Assembly (NCBI RefSeq): GCF_002088275.1
Contig: NZ_AQQS01000016.1
Location: forward strand, 1-64,000
Length of the DNA stretch: 64,000 bases
Direction of reading: 5' to 3'
From: Aurantimonas sp. 22II-16-19i
GTDB taxonomy: Bacteria; Pseudomonadota; Alphaproteobacteria; Rhizobiales; Rhizobiaceae
The translations under genes were made by a program, and so were the position numbers. Shown in pieces: positions 1 through 8,017 of this stretch; the stretch's first letter is position 1, and each line of letters starts with the position of its first letter. The notes beneath the pieces were generated by a model. The model was not told where the DNA came from. It did no database searches and worked only from the letters and a program-made list of their open reading frames with translations.

Positions 1-70
1 ACCCGATGCGATCTTCGGTGCTCCCACAGAACCGCGCACCATCCGCTTCGTTCGCAGCCTGGGAGCGTAG
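1..70 (+). CDS. C-terminal end of a polar amino-acid-type ABC transporter ATPase (partial)
   Basis: An open frame enters from the left edge and stops with TAG at 68-70, leaving 23 codons (PDAIFGAPTEPRTIRFVRSL then GA). The pattern I-F-x-x-P-x-x-x-R-T-x-x-F-x-x-x-L is the usual C-terminus of HisP/GlnQ-type ATPases of polar amino-acid importers. Nothing else of the gene is in the window, so the family call rests on this tail alone. It would energise an inner-membrane importer. Confidence 0.5.
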   Translation, partial: PDAIFGAPTEPRTIRFVRSLGA

Positions 71-198
71 GCGCGGACCGCCTGACACCACCCGCGGAGA
101 GAAGCACCGCTTCCCGCCTGCAAGAGCCTTCCCAGAAACGCGTGGCGCATGAGCCTCCTCGATTGTAGTCTGGTTGAAAGGGACCCTGGGAGGAAGTC

Positions 199-624
199 AT
201 GGCGGAGAGCGAACGCGTTGCGATCCTGAGGCATGCCTATCGATGCTGGGTGGACTGTTCCGGCGCTGATCGGAACGTCTGGCTGGATCTTGCCGCCGAC
301 GATCCGGTTTTCCATTCCCTGCAGACCGAGAAGGCCGAGCATCCCCTGGCGATCGCCGACATCTATCGCGGACGCGACGAGATCGGCGCGTATTTCGACG
401 CGATGGAGCGGGACTGGGAGCCTCTCTCCTACGACCCGCAGACCTTCATCGAACAGGGCGACGAGGTGGCGGTCTTCTCGATCGCAAGCGTTCGCGCCAA
501 GGCCACCGGCAAGACCGCCCGCAGCTGGGTCAGCCACTGGTGGACCTTCGAAGGCAACCGTTTCGTGAAGGTGGTCGAGGTCTTCGATGGCACGAAGGCG
601 CTGATGGCGATGACGCCGGACTGA
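199..624 (+). CDS. SnoaL/NTF2-like protein
   Basis: A 141-residue protein with the cone-shaped NTF2-like fold pattern: an N-terminal helix with tryptophans, a central D-I-Y-R-G-R-D-E-I-x-x-Y-F stretch (about 57-68), and a C-terminal strand pair ending W-W-T-F-E-G-N-R-F-V-K-V-V-E-V-F-D. This resembles ketosteroid-isomerase-related proteins. Members bind small hydrophobic ligands or act as isomerases; the substrate here is unknown. A GGGAGGA ribosome site lies five bases before ATG 199. It converges on the XRE-cupin regulator. A degraded copy of its last 84 bases lies at 6895-6978, on the far side of the TRAP operon. Confidence 0.75.
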   Translation: MAESERVAILRHAYRCWVDCSGADRNVWLDLAADDPVFHSLQTEKAEHPLAIADIYRGRDEIGAYFDAMERDWEPLSYDPQTFIEQGDEVAVFSIASVRAKATGKTARSWVSHWWTFEGNRFVKVVEVFDGTKALMAMTPD

Positions 625-780
625 AGCGATTGCAGCAGGGAGAGAGGACGAGGCACAGTCGCTGCCACGCGCTGGTTCGAGTTCGTTGTGGGGAAAAGGC
701 CGGCACATGACCGGACCAATCTCGAAGTCTGCTCCGCATGATCGACCAGCCTCGGCCGACGCCGAGACGATTGAACCGAG

Positions 781-1374
781 TTACGGTCCACTGACGGAAA
801 TCAACACACAGCTTCTTTCCTCCAGCCGCCGGAGCTGATGGCGAAGCGGCCCCGGGAACTGCACTGCGTCCCCCTTCTCGAGCACCAGGATTCGGTCTGG
901 AAAGCGGATCTCGATCCGGCCGTCCACGACGAACAGGAGCTCCTCGCCCCGGTGGGCCATTTCCGGCTCGTCGGGAAAATCGGCAGGCGGGAACATGAGG
1001 AAGACCTCCAGCCCGGAACTGTCGCTGCCGCGCGTGAGCAGTTCCATCTGATAGGTCTCGTCGGTCGCCGTCAGGCCGCCGCGGTCGCCGGCCCGTGTCA
1101 GGTAAATGAGGTCGTGATCCTCGGCGGCGCCGAAGAGCTGAGCAGCAGACACCTGCAGGGCCGTGGATATCCTCAAGACGATCGCCACCGACGGCACCTT
1201 CAGGCCGCGCTCCACCCGCGACAGGTAGCCCTTGTCGACGCTGGCCGAGAGCGCGAGCTGCGACAGCGACAGGCCGCGCTCCGCCCGCAAGGCGCGAATG
1301 GCTCTGCCGAGGCCGACGACGGCGGGGCTGTCGAGCTTCACGCTCGTGCCGGTTGCTGAGATGTCTCCGCTCAT
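781..1374 (-). CDS. XRE-family regulator with C-terminal cupin sensor domain
   Basis: A 197-residue protein with an N-terminal helix-turn-helix (about residues 18-72, with L-S-L-S-Q-L-A then K-G-Y-L-S-R-V-E-R-G) and a C-terminal cupin barrel (about 105-190, G-E-E-L-L-F-V-V-D-G and E-K-G-D-A-V-Q-F-P). Regulators of this build sense a small molecule in the cupin and often control neighbouring catabolic or transport genes. The ATG at 1374 is preferred over upstream in-frame starts because it places the HTH at the usual distance. It is divergent from the TRAP operon, and two palindromes in the shared intergenic region are plausible operators. Confidence 0.88.
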   Translation of the reverse strand: MSGDISATGTSVKLDSPAVVGLGRAIRALRAERGLSLSQLALSASVDKGYLSRVERGLKVPSVAIVLRISTALQVSAAQLFGAAEDHDLIYLTRAGDRGGLTATDETYQMELLTRGSDSSGLEVFLMFPPADFPDEPEMAHRGEELLFVVDGRIEIRFPDRILVLEKGDAVQFPGPLRHQLRRLEERSCVLISVSGP

Positions 1375-1520
1375 CTTTGTCGCCGATGATCCTCCCATTC
1401 GAACGTGTAGCGCAGCGCTGCTCGAATAGGACGCGGCTGCGCGCGATACAACCGCCCCGCCCCCCTGCCGGCACCTGCCCTCGGAAGACGAGCCGGCACG
1501 GCCGATCCGACGATACATCG

Positions 1521-1537
1521 GTTGCTCCTTAGGCAAC
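1521..1537. promoter_or_regulatory. Candidate operator 1 for the XRE-cupin regulator
   Basis: GTTGCTCCTTAGGCAAC is an imperfect inverted repeat (GTTGC...GCAAC) in the divergent promoter region. It shares the AGGCAAC half-site with the palindrome at 1642-1656. The role is inferred from position and symmetry. Confidence 0.45.
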
Positions 1538-1641
1538 GACGCCGGCCTGGTCCAGCTAAACCTCGATCCGCCGAACTCTGGCACACGCTTTGCAACGGGA
1601 TCTGCGCCGGCCTGAAAAGGATCTGGCACCACGCAAATTGA

Positions 1642-1656
1642 TTGCCTGTTAGGCAA
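1642..1656. promoter_or_regulatory. Candidate operator 2 for the XRE-cupin regulator
   Basis: TTGCCT-GTT-AGGCAA is a perfect 6+6 inverted repeat lying 45 bases before the dctP start. It is followed at once by CAACGTTG, a second small palindrome. With the related site at 1521-1537 it forms a likely paired binding region between regulator and transporter. Confidence 0.5.
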
Positions 1657-1700
1657 CGTTGTCTAAACCTCAGGCAGCCGATCACAGGAGAAGCAGACTC

Positions 1701-2753
1701 ATGACGCTCGCAAGACGCATCGGCCGAGCCGCATTGGCTCTCGCCGCCGTGGCAGCCCCCCTGTCCATGGCATCGGCTCAAGAGGCGAAGGTCAAATGGA
1801 AGATGGCCGGCACCTTTTCGAGCTCGCTGCCGCAGCTCGGAACGCTCGGCAAGCGGCTGGAGGAACAGATCGCCAAGGTCTCGGGCGGCAGCATCGAGAT
1901 CCGCTTCTACGAGCCGAACGCGCTGGTGCCGCCGCTGGAATCCTTCGACGCCGTTTCCGTCGGGGCGATCGACGCGGCCTTCTCCACCCCCGGCTTCTGG
2001 GGCGGCAAGGTGCCGGCCCTTCAGGTTTTCGCGGCGCTGCCCTTCGGCCCGCCCTCGCCCGAATACATGGCGTGGTTCTATTTCGGCGGCGGCCAGGAGA
2101 TCTTCGACGAGATCTACGCCAAGCACGGCATCCATTCCGTGATGTGCGGCATGCTGGCACCTGAAGGCTCGGGCTGGTTCCGCCATGAGATCAAGAGCGT
2201 CGATGACCTCGCAGGCCTGAAACTGCGGTTCTTCGGCCTCGGCGCCAAGGCGCTGGAGAAGTTCGGCGTGTCGGCCCAGCTCCTCGCCGCGCCGGACGTC
2301 TATCCGGCGCTCGACCGCGGCGTCATCGACGGCCTCGAATTCGTCCAGCCGGCGATCGACCTCAAGATGGGCTTCTGGCAGATCGCCAAACACTACTACT
2401 TCCCGGGCTGGCATCAGCAGTCGACCTTCTTCGACCTGATGATCAACAAGGACAAGTGGGACGCGCTTTCGGAAACCCAGCAGGCCCAGATCGAGGCCGT
2501 CTGCGGCGACAATGTCCGCTACGGCATCGCCGAAGGCGAGGCGATCCAGATCCCCGCGCTCAAGGAACTAAAGGAAAAGGGTGTCCAGCTGCATCGCTGG
2601 TCCGACGAGGATCTTCAGAAGCTGCACGCGGCGGTCGATGAGGTCATCGCCGAACAGGTTGCCGCCGACCCTGATTTCAAGCGCGCCTATGAGAGCTTCT
2701 CGACGTTCCGGACGGACTACGCGACCTGGAAAGACCTCGGATATCTGAAGTAG
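1701..2753 (+). CDS. dctP: TRAP transporter periplasmic substrate-binding protein (DctP family)
   Basis: A 350-residue exported protein. Residues 1-26 form a signal peptide (R-R-I-G-R, hydrophobic A/L run, cleavage near A-S-A-Q). The mature part has the DctP pattern: early F-S-S-S-L-P-Q-L-G, the middle D-L-A-G-L-K-L-R-F-F-G motif whose arginine binds the substrate carboxylate, and V-I-D-G-L-E-F. The wording resembles alpha-keto-acid binders such as TakP, but the ligand cannot be read from sequence. ATG 1701 with AGGAG at 1686-1690 is preferred over an in-frame TTG at 1659, which would overlap an operator palindrome. First gene of a six-gene operon. Confidence 0.9.
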   Translation: MTLARRIGRAALALAAVAAPLSMASAQEAKVKWKMAGTFSSSLPQLGTLGKRLEEQIAKVSGGSIEIRFYEPNALVPPLESFDAVSVGAIDAAFSTPGFWGGKVPALQVFAALPFGPPSPEYMAWFYFGGGQEIFDEIYAKHGIHSVMCGMLAPEGSGWFRHEIKSVDDLAGLKLRFFGLGAKALEKFGVSAQLLAAPDVYPALDRGVIDGLEFVQPAIDLKMGFWQIAKHYYFPGWHQQSTFFDLMINKDKWDALSETQQAQIEAVCGDNVRYGIAEGEAIQIPALKELKEKGVQLHRWSDEDLQKLHAAVDEVIAEQVAADPDFKRAYESFSTFRTDYATWKDLGYLK

Positions 2754-2757
2754 GCCC

Positions 2758-3309
2758 ATGTCGCTTCTTCTTGCCTCGGCCCACCGTCTGAAGGCGGCCG
2801 CCCGGGGGATCGGAACGGCGGCGGCGTGGCTCGTCGTCCTCCTGATCCTCACCGTGGTGCTCGACGTGATCACCCGTCGCTTCGTCGTGCTCGGCTCGAC
2901 GAAACTCCAGGATCTGGAGTGGCATTTCCATGCCGCCCTGTTCCTGTTCTCGCTCGGCTACGCCTATGTCGAAGGCGAGCATGTGAGGATCGACGTCCTC
3001 CACACCCGCTTCGGGCCGAAGACGGCGGCGGCGATCGAACTCGTCGGCGCCCTCATCTTCCTCGTGCCGTTCTGCCTCGTCGTTCTCTACTACGGCTACA
3101 CCTTCGTCGAGCGCTCCTTCATGCTCGACGAAGGCTCCGCCTCGCAGACCGGCCTGCCCCATCGCTGGATCATCAAGTCCACGCTTCTCGGCGGGTTCTT
3201 CATGCTTCTCGTCGCCGCCCTCGGCGCCTTGTGCGAATCCCTCGCCATCCTTCTCGGCGCTCCGCCGCCGAAAAGCCGCCACGGCGAACACGAGGAGGTC
3301 GGCCTATGA
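2758..3309 (+). CDS. dctQ: TRAP transporter small permease (DctQ family)
   Basis: A 183-residue inner-membrane protein with four predicted helices (about 17-40, 55-75, 92-115, 140-165) and the family motif around Q-D-L-E-W-H-F-H-A-A-L-F-L-F. It partners the large permease DctM and the binding protein DctP in sodium- or proton-driven uptake. It begins four bases after dctP and its stop overlaps the dctM start (ATGA, 3306-3309), so the three are co-translated. Confidence 0.9.
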   Translation: MSLLLASAHRLKAAARGIGTAAAWLVVLLILTVVLDVITRRFVVLGSTKLQDLEWHFHAALFLFSLGYAYVEGEHVRIDVLHTRFGPKTAAAIELVGALIFLVPFCLVVLYYGYTFVERSFMLDEGSASQTGLPHRWIIKSTLLGGFFMLLVAALGALCESLAILLGAPPPKSRHGEHEEVGL

Positions 3310-4670
3310 CCGCGTTCGAGACGATGCTGCCCCTGAGCATGCTGGGCCTCCTCGTGGTCATCCTGTTCACCGGCTTTCCCGTGGCCTTCTGCCTTGCCGG
3401 CGTCGGCCTGACATTCGCGCTCATCGGCGGGTGGCTGGGGATGTTCCATCCCATGCAGCTCTTCCTGATCGTCAGCCGCATCTGGGGCTCGATCGCGGAA
3501 AACCTCGTTCTCGTGGCGATCCCCATGTTCATCTTCATGGGCATCATGCTGGAGAAGAGCGGGGTGGCGAGACATCTGCTCGAGATCCTCTCCGTCCTGA
3601 TGCGGCGGGTGCCGGGGGGCCTCGCGCTCGCGGTCGTGCTGATGGGCACGATCATGGCGGCGACGACCGGCATCGTCGGCGCATCGGTCGTCATGCTGGC
3701 GCTGCTCGCCCTCCCGGTGATGATGGAGCGGGGCTACGACAAGGGGGTGGCCGCCGGCGTCATCGCCTCGTCGGGAACGCTCGGGGTCCTCATTCCGCCG
3801 TCGATCATGCTCGTCGTCATGGGCGACCTCCTGGCGATTCCGGTCGGCGACCTCTTTGCCGGCGCGGTGATCCCGGGCTTCCTCTTGTCGGGGCTCTATC
3901 TCGTCTACATCGTCGTCCTGGCACTCGTTGCGCCGGCCAAGATGCCGAAGCTGGCGCAGACGGAGGTGGACAAGGTCGACAATCTGCCGCTCCTGGTCTT
4001 GCGAGGCTTCCTTCCGCCGACCGTCCTCGTCGTCTGCGTCCTCGGGTCGATCATCGGTGGCTTCGCCACGCCGACGGAAGCGGCAGGGATCGGGGCATTC
4101 GGCGCAACCGTCCTCGCCGTCTTCAACCGCACCTTCAGCATCGGCCTCCTGCGCGACGTCGCTCGCGGAACGGCGCTGACCAACGCAATGATCTTCGGCA
4201 TATTCTGCGGCGCCACGCTGTTTTCCTACGTCTTCCGCGAGCTCGGCGGCGACGACGCCATCATCCACGTCATCGATCTTCTCGATCTCCACGACTGGAC
4301 GCTCCTGTGCCTCCTGATGGTGATCATCTTCCTGCTCGGCTTCTTCTTCGACTGGCTGGAGATCACCCTGATCATCCTGCCGGTGTTTCGGCCGATCGTC
4401 ATGGCGCTGGACTTCGGCGACGCCGTACCCACAGACAAGATCCTCTTGTGGTTCGCGATCGCTGTCGCGGTGAACCTTCAGACCTCCTATCTGACGCCGC
4501 CATTCGGTCCCGCCCTGTTCTATCTGCGCCAGGCGGGCCACGCCCATCTCAGCCTCGGCGACATCTATCGCGGCGTGATCCCCTTCACGCTGCTGCAACT
4601 CGCCGGCCTCGTCCTGTGCCTGTTGTTCCCGGCCCTCGTCCTGTGGCTGCCGGACACCATGGGATACTGA
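3306..4670 (+). CDS. dctM: TRAP transporter large permease (DctM family)
   Basis: A 454-residue polytopic membrane protein of the usual DctM length, with the characteristic P-M-F-I-F-M-G-I-M-L-E-K-S-G, T-G-I-V-G-A-S-V-V and I-P-P-S-I-M-L-V-V-M-G-D segments. It forms the translocation channel of the tripartite transporter. ATG 3306 overlaps the dctQ stop; a longer in-frame extension upstream lies inside dctQ and is not used. Downstream genes follow within 48 bases on the same strand, suggesting that the imported compound is metabolised by their products. Confidence 0.93.
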   Translation: MTAFETMLPLSMLGLLVVILFTGFPVAFCLAGVGLTFALIGGWLGMFHPMQLFLIVSRIWGSIAENLVLVAIPMFIFMGIMLEKSGVARHLLEILSVLMRRVPGGLALAVVLMGTIMAATTGIVGASVVMLALLALPVMMERGYDKGVAAGVIASSGTLGVLIPPSIMLVVMGDLLAIPVGDLFAGAVIPGFLLSGLYLVYIVVLALVAPAKMPKLAQTEVDKVDNLPLLVLRGFLPPTVLVVCVLGSIIGGFATPTEAAGIGAFGATVLAVFNRTFSIGLLRDVARGTALTNAMIFGIFCGATLFSYVFRELGGDDAIIHVIDLLDLHDWTLLCLLMVIIFLLGFFFDWLEITLIILPVFRPIVMALDFGDAVPTDKILLWFAIAVAVNLQTSYLTPPFGPALFYLRQAGHAHLSLGDIYRGVIPFTLLQLAGLVLCLLFPALVLWLPDTMGY

Positions 4671-4718
4671 CCAGGCCAGGGCCCATACGATCCTGAAACA
4701 ACAACGAGGGAGACAGGA

Positions 4719-5102
4719 ATGTCCCGCACAATCATCGCCACTGAGGCTGCCGCCGCGGCCGTCGGCCCCTATTCGCAAGGGGTCGGCTACGACCGGCTGG
4801 TATTCACCTCCGGCCAACTGCCGATCGATCCGGCGAGCGGCGAACTCGCCGAGGGCATCGAGGCGCAGACGAAGGCAGTCCTTCGCAATCTCGAAGGCGT
4901 TCTGACCGCCGGCGGCGCGAGCTTTGCCACCGTCCTCAAGACCACCGTGTTCCTGCAGAACATGGACGATTTCGCCGCGATGAACGCGGTCTATGCCACC
5001 GCCTTTCCCACCGAGCCGCCCGCCCGATCGACCATCGAGGTAGCGCGGCTGCCGAAGGGTGCCCTGGTCGAAATCGAAGCCGTCGCGGCGCGGCAAAGCT
5101 GA
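4719..5102 (+). CDS. RidA family (YjgF/YER057c/UK114) protein
   Basis: A 127-residue RidA-type protein. RidA members hydrolyse reactive enamine/imine intermediates; diverged members act in catabolism of nitrogen compounds. It has the N-terminal V-G-P-Y-S-Q-G motif, Arg103 in P-P-A-R-S-T-I-E-V (the carboxylate-binding arginine of active RidA) and Glu120. Keeping that arginine argues for true deaminase activity. Its place behind a TRAP transporter suggests it handles an amino- or imino-acid intermediate made from the imported substrate. Confidence 0.9.
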   Translation: MSRTIIATEAAAAAVGPYSQGVGYDRLVFTSGQLPIDPASGELAEGIEAQTKAVLRNLEGVLTAGGASFATVLKTTVFLQNMDDFAAMNAVYATAFPTEPPARSTIEVARLPKGALVEIEAVAARQS

Positions 5103-5111
5103 GGAGCGGTC

Positions 5112-5681
5112 ATGAGCGACGAAAACAAACCGGATATGATCGAGGCCTTCGAGCATCCGGCCGCCAGGGCGGCGATCGGCTCCGCAGGCGGCGCCGAAGG
5201 ATGGACTGGCGTCCTTCTCCATATCCACATCGCGCCTTCGGCGAGCTACGAGATGGAGGAACTGTCCGAGGCCGTCTGTGTCGCCGGCCGGGGCATCGAG
5301 GGTGACCGCTACTTCGCCGGGACCGGGACCTATTCGCCGCGCCCGGACGTGCGCGAGATCACCCTGATCGAACAGGAGGCGCTCGACGCGCTCGCCCGCA
5401 ACGATCCGCCTTTGCAGGACGGGCCGATCACGCTGGAGCCGATCGACCACCGCCGGAACCTGACGGTGCGCGGCGTGCCCCTGAATCATCTGGTGGGCCG
5501 TCGCTTCAAGGTGGGCGAGGTGATCCTGCGCGGCGGGCGGCTCAACTTCCCCTGCAAATATCTCGAAAACCTCCTCGGGATGCCGGTCTACCTGCCGCTC
5601 TACAACCGCTCCGGATTGAACTGCGGCATCGAGAAAGGCGGCGTCATCCGGCCAGGCGACGTCATCGAACTGTTGGAGTAG
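5112..5681 (+). CDS. MOSC domain protein
   Basis: A 189-residue MOSC (molybdenum-cofactor sulfurase C-terminal) domain protein. It shows the G-I-E-G-D-R-Y motif (about 61-67) and the conserved cysteine in L-N-F-P-C-K-Y-L-E (about 145). Stand-alone MOSC proteins bind sulfur or molybdenum cofactor, and the YiiM/YcbX relatives reduce N-hydroxylated compounds together with ferredoxin-type electron donors. It begins nine bases after the RidA gene, and the next gene, three bases later, is exactly such a flavin/2Fe-2S reductase. This suggests an electron-transfer pair, which is an inference. Confidence 0.85.
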   Translation: MSDENKPDMIEAFEHPAARAAIGSAGGAEGWTGVLLHIHIAPSASYEMEELSEAVCVAGRGIEGDRYFAGTGTYSPRPDVREITLIEQEALDALARNDPPLQDGPITLEPIDHRRNLTVRGVPLNHLVGRRFKVGEVILRGGRLNFPCKYLENLLGMPVYLPLYNRSGLNCGIEKGGVIRPGDVIELLE

Positions 5682-5684
5682 CCC

Positions 5685-6632
5685 TTGACTGCGCGGATGA
5701 TCATGAAGCTGCGCTTGGCGGGCTCGCAGCCGATCGCATCTGACGTGCGGCTCCTGCGGATGGTGCATCCGAGGCGGCCGCAATTGCCTCCGTGGCAAGC
5801 CGGATCACATGTCGACGTCCACCTGCCGGAGATCGGTGTCAGGCAGTATTCGCTCTGCGGCGATCCTGCCGACACCAGCAGCTATACGATCGCAGTCAAG
5901 CTGGAGCCGGGGGGTCGCGGCGGTTCGCGCTGGATGCACCGCGAACTTGCCGAAGGCGCCCAGGTGCATGTGTCGGCGCCGCGCAATCATTTTCCCCTTC
6001 TCGGGGGTGATGGCCGCGTGGTGCTGATCGGCGGCGGCATCGGCATCACGCCCCTGGCGGCGATGGCCTACACGCTGGTGGCTGAGGGCAGCGACTTCGT
6101 CTTCCACTATTGTGCCCGCGACGAGGATCGCGCTCCCCTCCTTAAGGAATTGCGTGAGCTCTGCGGCGACAGACTGCGCGTATGGCTGTCATCTCAGGAC
6201 AATCGGTTCGACCCGGTATCTACGATCGCCAGAGAAGCCGGCGCGGAGATCTACGCCTGCGGGCCAGAGCGGCTGGTCGGGGCGGTCTCGGCGGCTGCGC
6301 TCGCCGCCGCTCATCCGGAGAACAGGCTTCACACCGAGCGCTTCACCGCCCTCGCTGATGCCGATTTTACACGGGAACCGTTCGAGGTCGTGCTGGGAAG
6401 GAGCAGCAGACGCCTCGTCGTGCCCGCCGACCGGTCGTTGCTTGCGGTCCTCGAGGAGAACGGTGTCGGGCTGGAATCCTCCTGTGAGATCGGCGTCTGT
6501 GGGGCTTGCGAGTGCGGCTATCTCGAAGGTGATGTCATTCACCGCGACGTCGTCCTCTCGCCAACCCAGCGCAAGGATCGCATGATGCCTTGCGTATCCC
6601 GTGCCAGGGGACGCCTGACGTTGGATGTTTGA
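5685..6632 (+). CDS. PDR/VanB-family flavin and [2Fe-2S] oxidoreductase
   Basis: A 315-residue reductase of the phthalate dioxygenase reductase type: FMN-binding barrel (about 1-100, R-Q-Y-S-L-C), NAD-binding domain (about 105-220, G-G-G-I-G-I-T-P), and C-terminal plant-type ferredoxin (C267, C272, C275 in C-E-I-G-V-C-G-A-C, last cysteine in M-M-P-C). It passes electrons from NAD(P)H to an oxygenase or other acceptor. No oxygenase subunit is nearby, so the MOSC protein is the obvious candidate partner. TTG 5685 has GGAG at 5675-5678 at normal spacing; ATG 5697 is the alternative. Confidence 0.88.
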   Translation: MTARMIMKLRLAGSQPIASDVRLLRMVHPRRPQLPPWQAGSHVDVHLPEIGVRQYSLCGDPADTSSYTIAVKLEPGGRGGSRWMHRELAEGAQVHVSAPRNHFPLLGGDGRVVLIGGGIGITPLAAMAYTLVAEGSDFVFHYCARDEDRAPLLKELRELCGDRLRVWLSSQDNRFDPVSTIAREAGAEIYACGPERLVGAVSAAALAAAHPENRLHTERFTALADADFTREPFEVVLGRSSRRLVVPADRSLLAVLEENGVGLESSCEIGVCGACECGYLEGDVIHRDVVLSPTQRKDRMMPCVSRARGRLTLDV

Positions 6633-6762
6633 GCCGATCTGGATCTTGCCCGAGCTGAAGTTGAATGGCAGGTTTCTGCTGCGAACTTGAGCAAATCGGC
6701 CACTGGTCAGTTCGTGACAGCGATTCCAGCTCGACGATCGTCGCGGCGTCGAAGTTGATGAA

Positions 6763-6891
6763 CTTCATCGCACCGCTGACCATGGCATTGCGATAGCGCG
6801 GTGTCCCGATCGTGCCCTTCAGCCAGCACCCGTGCTTCGGCGCGACGAAGGTGAAGGCAAGGCAGCGATCGTTCTCGACGCAGGCGAGACA
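6763..6891 (-). pseudogene. Remnant of a PAN/Apple-domain protein
   Basis: The minus-strand reading of this stretch gives C-L-A-C-V-E-N-D-R-C-L-A-F-T-F-V and then C-W-L-K-G with V-S-G-A-M-K. This is the C-terminal half of a PAN_4 domain, with its cysteine spacing (C...C-x5-C...C-W-L-K...V-S-G). There is no proper start, signal peptide or first half, and the fragment ends against the NTF2 remnant. I read it as debris of a gene lost by recombination. Confidence 0.6.
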
Positions 6892-6894
6892 CCG

Positions 6895-6978
6895 GTGGAC
6901 CTTCGAAAGCAATCGTTTCCGAAAAGTGGTGGAAGTCTTCGACGGCAGCAAGACGTTGATGGCGATGACGCCGCACTG
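6895..6978 (+). pseudogene. 3' remnant of an NTF2-like gene
   Basis: These 84 bases align without gaps to 540-623, the end of the intact NTF2-like gene, with about 14 mismatches by eye (~83% identity), in the same orientation. The peptide W-T-F-E-S-N-R-F-R-K-V-V-E-V-F-D-G-S-K is clearly related, but the stop codon is lost and no start lies upstream. It marks an old partial duplication that now flanks the regulator-TRAP-reductase module. The rest of 6633-7072 holds only the adjacent PAN remnant. Confidence 0.75.
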
Positions 6979-7072
6979 TGTGACCTCAGTGGATGAAGGC
7001 CGGACGAAGTCGCCGGCGGTCGATCAAGGAGCACCGCCGGGTGGGGTGAAGGACGGCAGGCCACAGGGCATT

Positions 7073-8014
7073 TCACGGAACGAAGAAGTAGTTCGTCAGG
7101 TGGAAAAAGATCGGCGCGGCGAAGGTGACGGAGTCCATCCGGTCCAGAGCCCCGCCGTGGCCCTCGATCATCGTGCCCCAGTCCTTGGCGCCGAGCGAGC
7201 GCTTGATCGCCGAAAGCACGAGACCCCCGCAAAAGCCGGCGACGACGATGGCGAGCGCCATGCCACCGGCCTGAAGCGGGGAGAAGGGCGTGATCCAGAA
7301 CAGCCCGGCCCCGACGAGCGCCGCCGACAGGCCGCCGCCGAGCAGCCCCTCCCAGGTCTTGGCGGGCGAAATGCGCGGGGCGACCTTGTGCCGGCCGAAC
7401 AGCTTGCCAAAAACATATTGAAGGACGTCCGAGAGCTGCACCACGGCGATCAGGAAGAACAGCCACAGGAAGTTCTCCCCCTCGTGTCCGGGAATATCGA
7501 GAACCAGAAGCGCCGGCGCATGGCTGATACAATAGACCGTCAGCATCAGGCCCCATTGCAGCTTGGCGGTCCGCTCCAGGAAATGGTCGGTCTCGCCGGC
7601 GAGAACGGTCAGGACCGGCAAGAGCAGAAAGGCATAGACCGGGATCGCGATGGCGAAGACCGTCTGCCATTCGTCGAAGATCAGCCAGTATTGCAGGGGA
7701 ATGAACACGTAGAACGCCGTCGCCACCGCCCGGTGGTCGGCGGGACGGGTGGGCGTCAGCGTGATCATCTCGCGCAGGCAGTAGAACGAGGTGAGCGCGA
7801 AGAGGACGAGCGTCACCGTCGGTCCCAGAAGAAAGGCGGCGGCAAAGATCGCCACCATCACCCACCAGGCTTTCACCCGGGATTGAAGGTTGCGAACCGT
7901 CGTCTGCATGGCTTCGCCATGGGCGCGCCGCGACAACACGAAGGAGGCAAGCGAACCGGCCAGAAGGATGCCGATCACGCCGGCGAGAAGGATGATGATG
8001 CGCCAATCGTCCAT
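7073..8014 (-). CDS. Phosphatidate cytidylyltransferase family (CdsA-like)
   Basis: A 313-residue membrane protein with about eight helices and the CdsA signature near its C-terminus: S-A-I-K-R-S-L-G-A-K-D-W-G, then H-G-G-A-L-D-R-M-D-S. It makes CDP-diacylglycerol from phosphatidate and CTP. It is last in a three-gene operon after an acyltransferase (3-base gap) and a CDP-alcohol phosphatidyltransferase. This trio recalls the E. coli ynbA-ynbB pairing rather than the housekeeping cdsA locus, which normally sits with uppS/dxr. It is therefore probably a paralogue for a specialised lipid. Confidence 0.88.
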   Translation of the reverse strand: MDDWRIIILLAGVIGILLAGSLASFVLSRRAHGEAMQTTVRNLQSRVKAWWVMVAIFAAAFLLGPTVTLVLFALTSFYCLREMITLTPTRPADHRAVATAFYVFIPLQYWLIFDEWQTVFAIAIPVYAFLLLPVLTVLAGETDHFLERTAKLQWGLMLTVYCISHAPALLVLDIPGHEGENFLWLFFLIAVVQLSDVLQYVFGKLFGRHKVAPRISPAKTWEGLLGGGLSAALVGAGLFWITPFSPLQAGGMALAIVVAGFCGGLVLSAIKRSLGAKDWGTMIEGHGGALDRMDSVTFAAPIFFHLTNYFFVP

Positions 8015-8017
8015 GGC

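Noticed and set aside
3096-5798. 900-codon frame antisense to the TRAP operon
   Set aside because: Composition is extreme (D/E/R/Q-rich) and it mirrors strongly supported genes on the other strand; typical of GC-rich codon bias.
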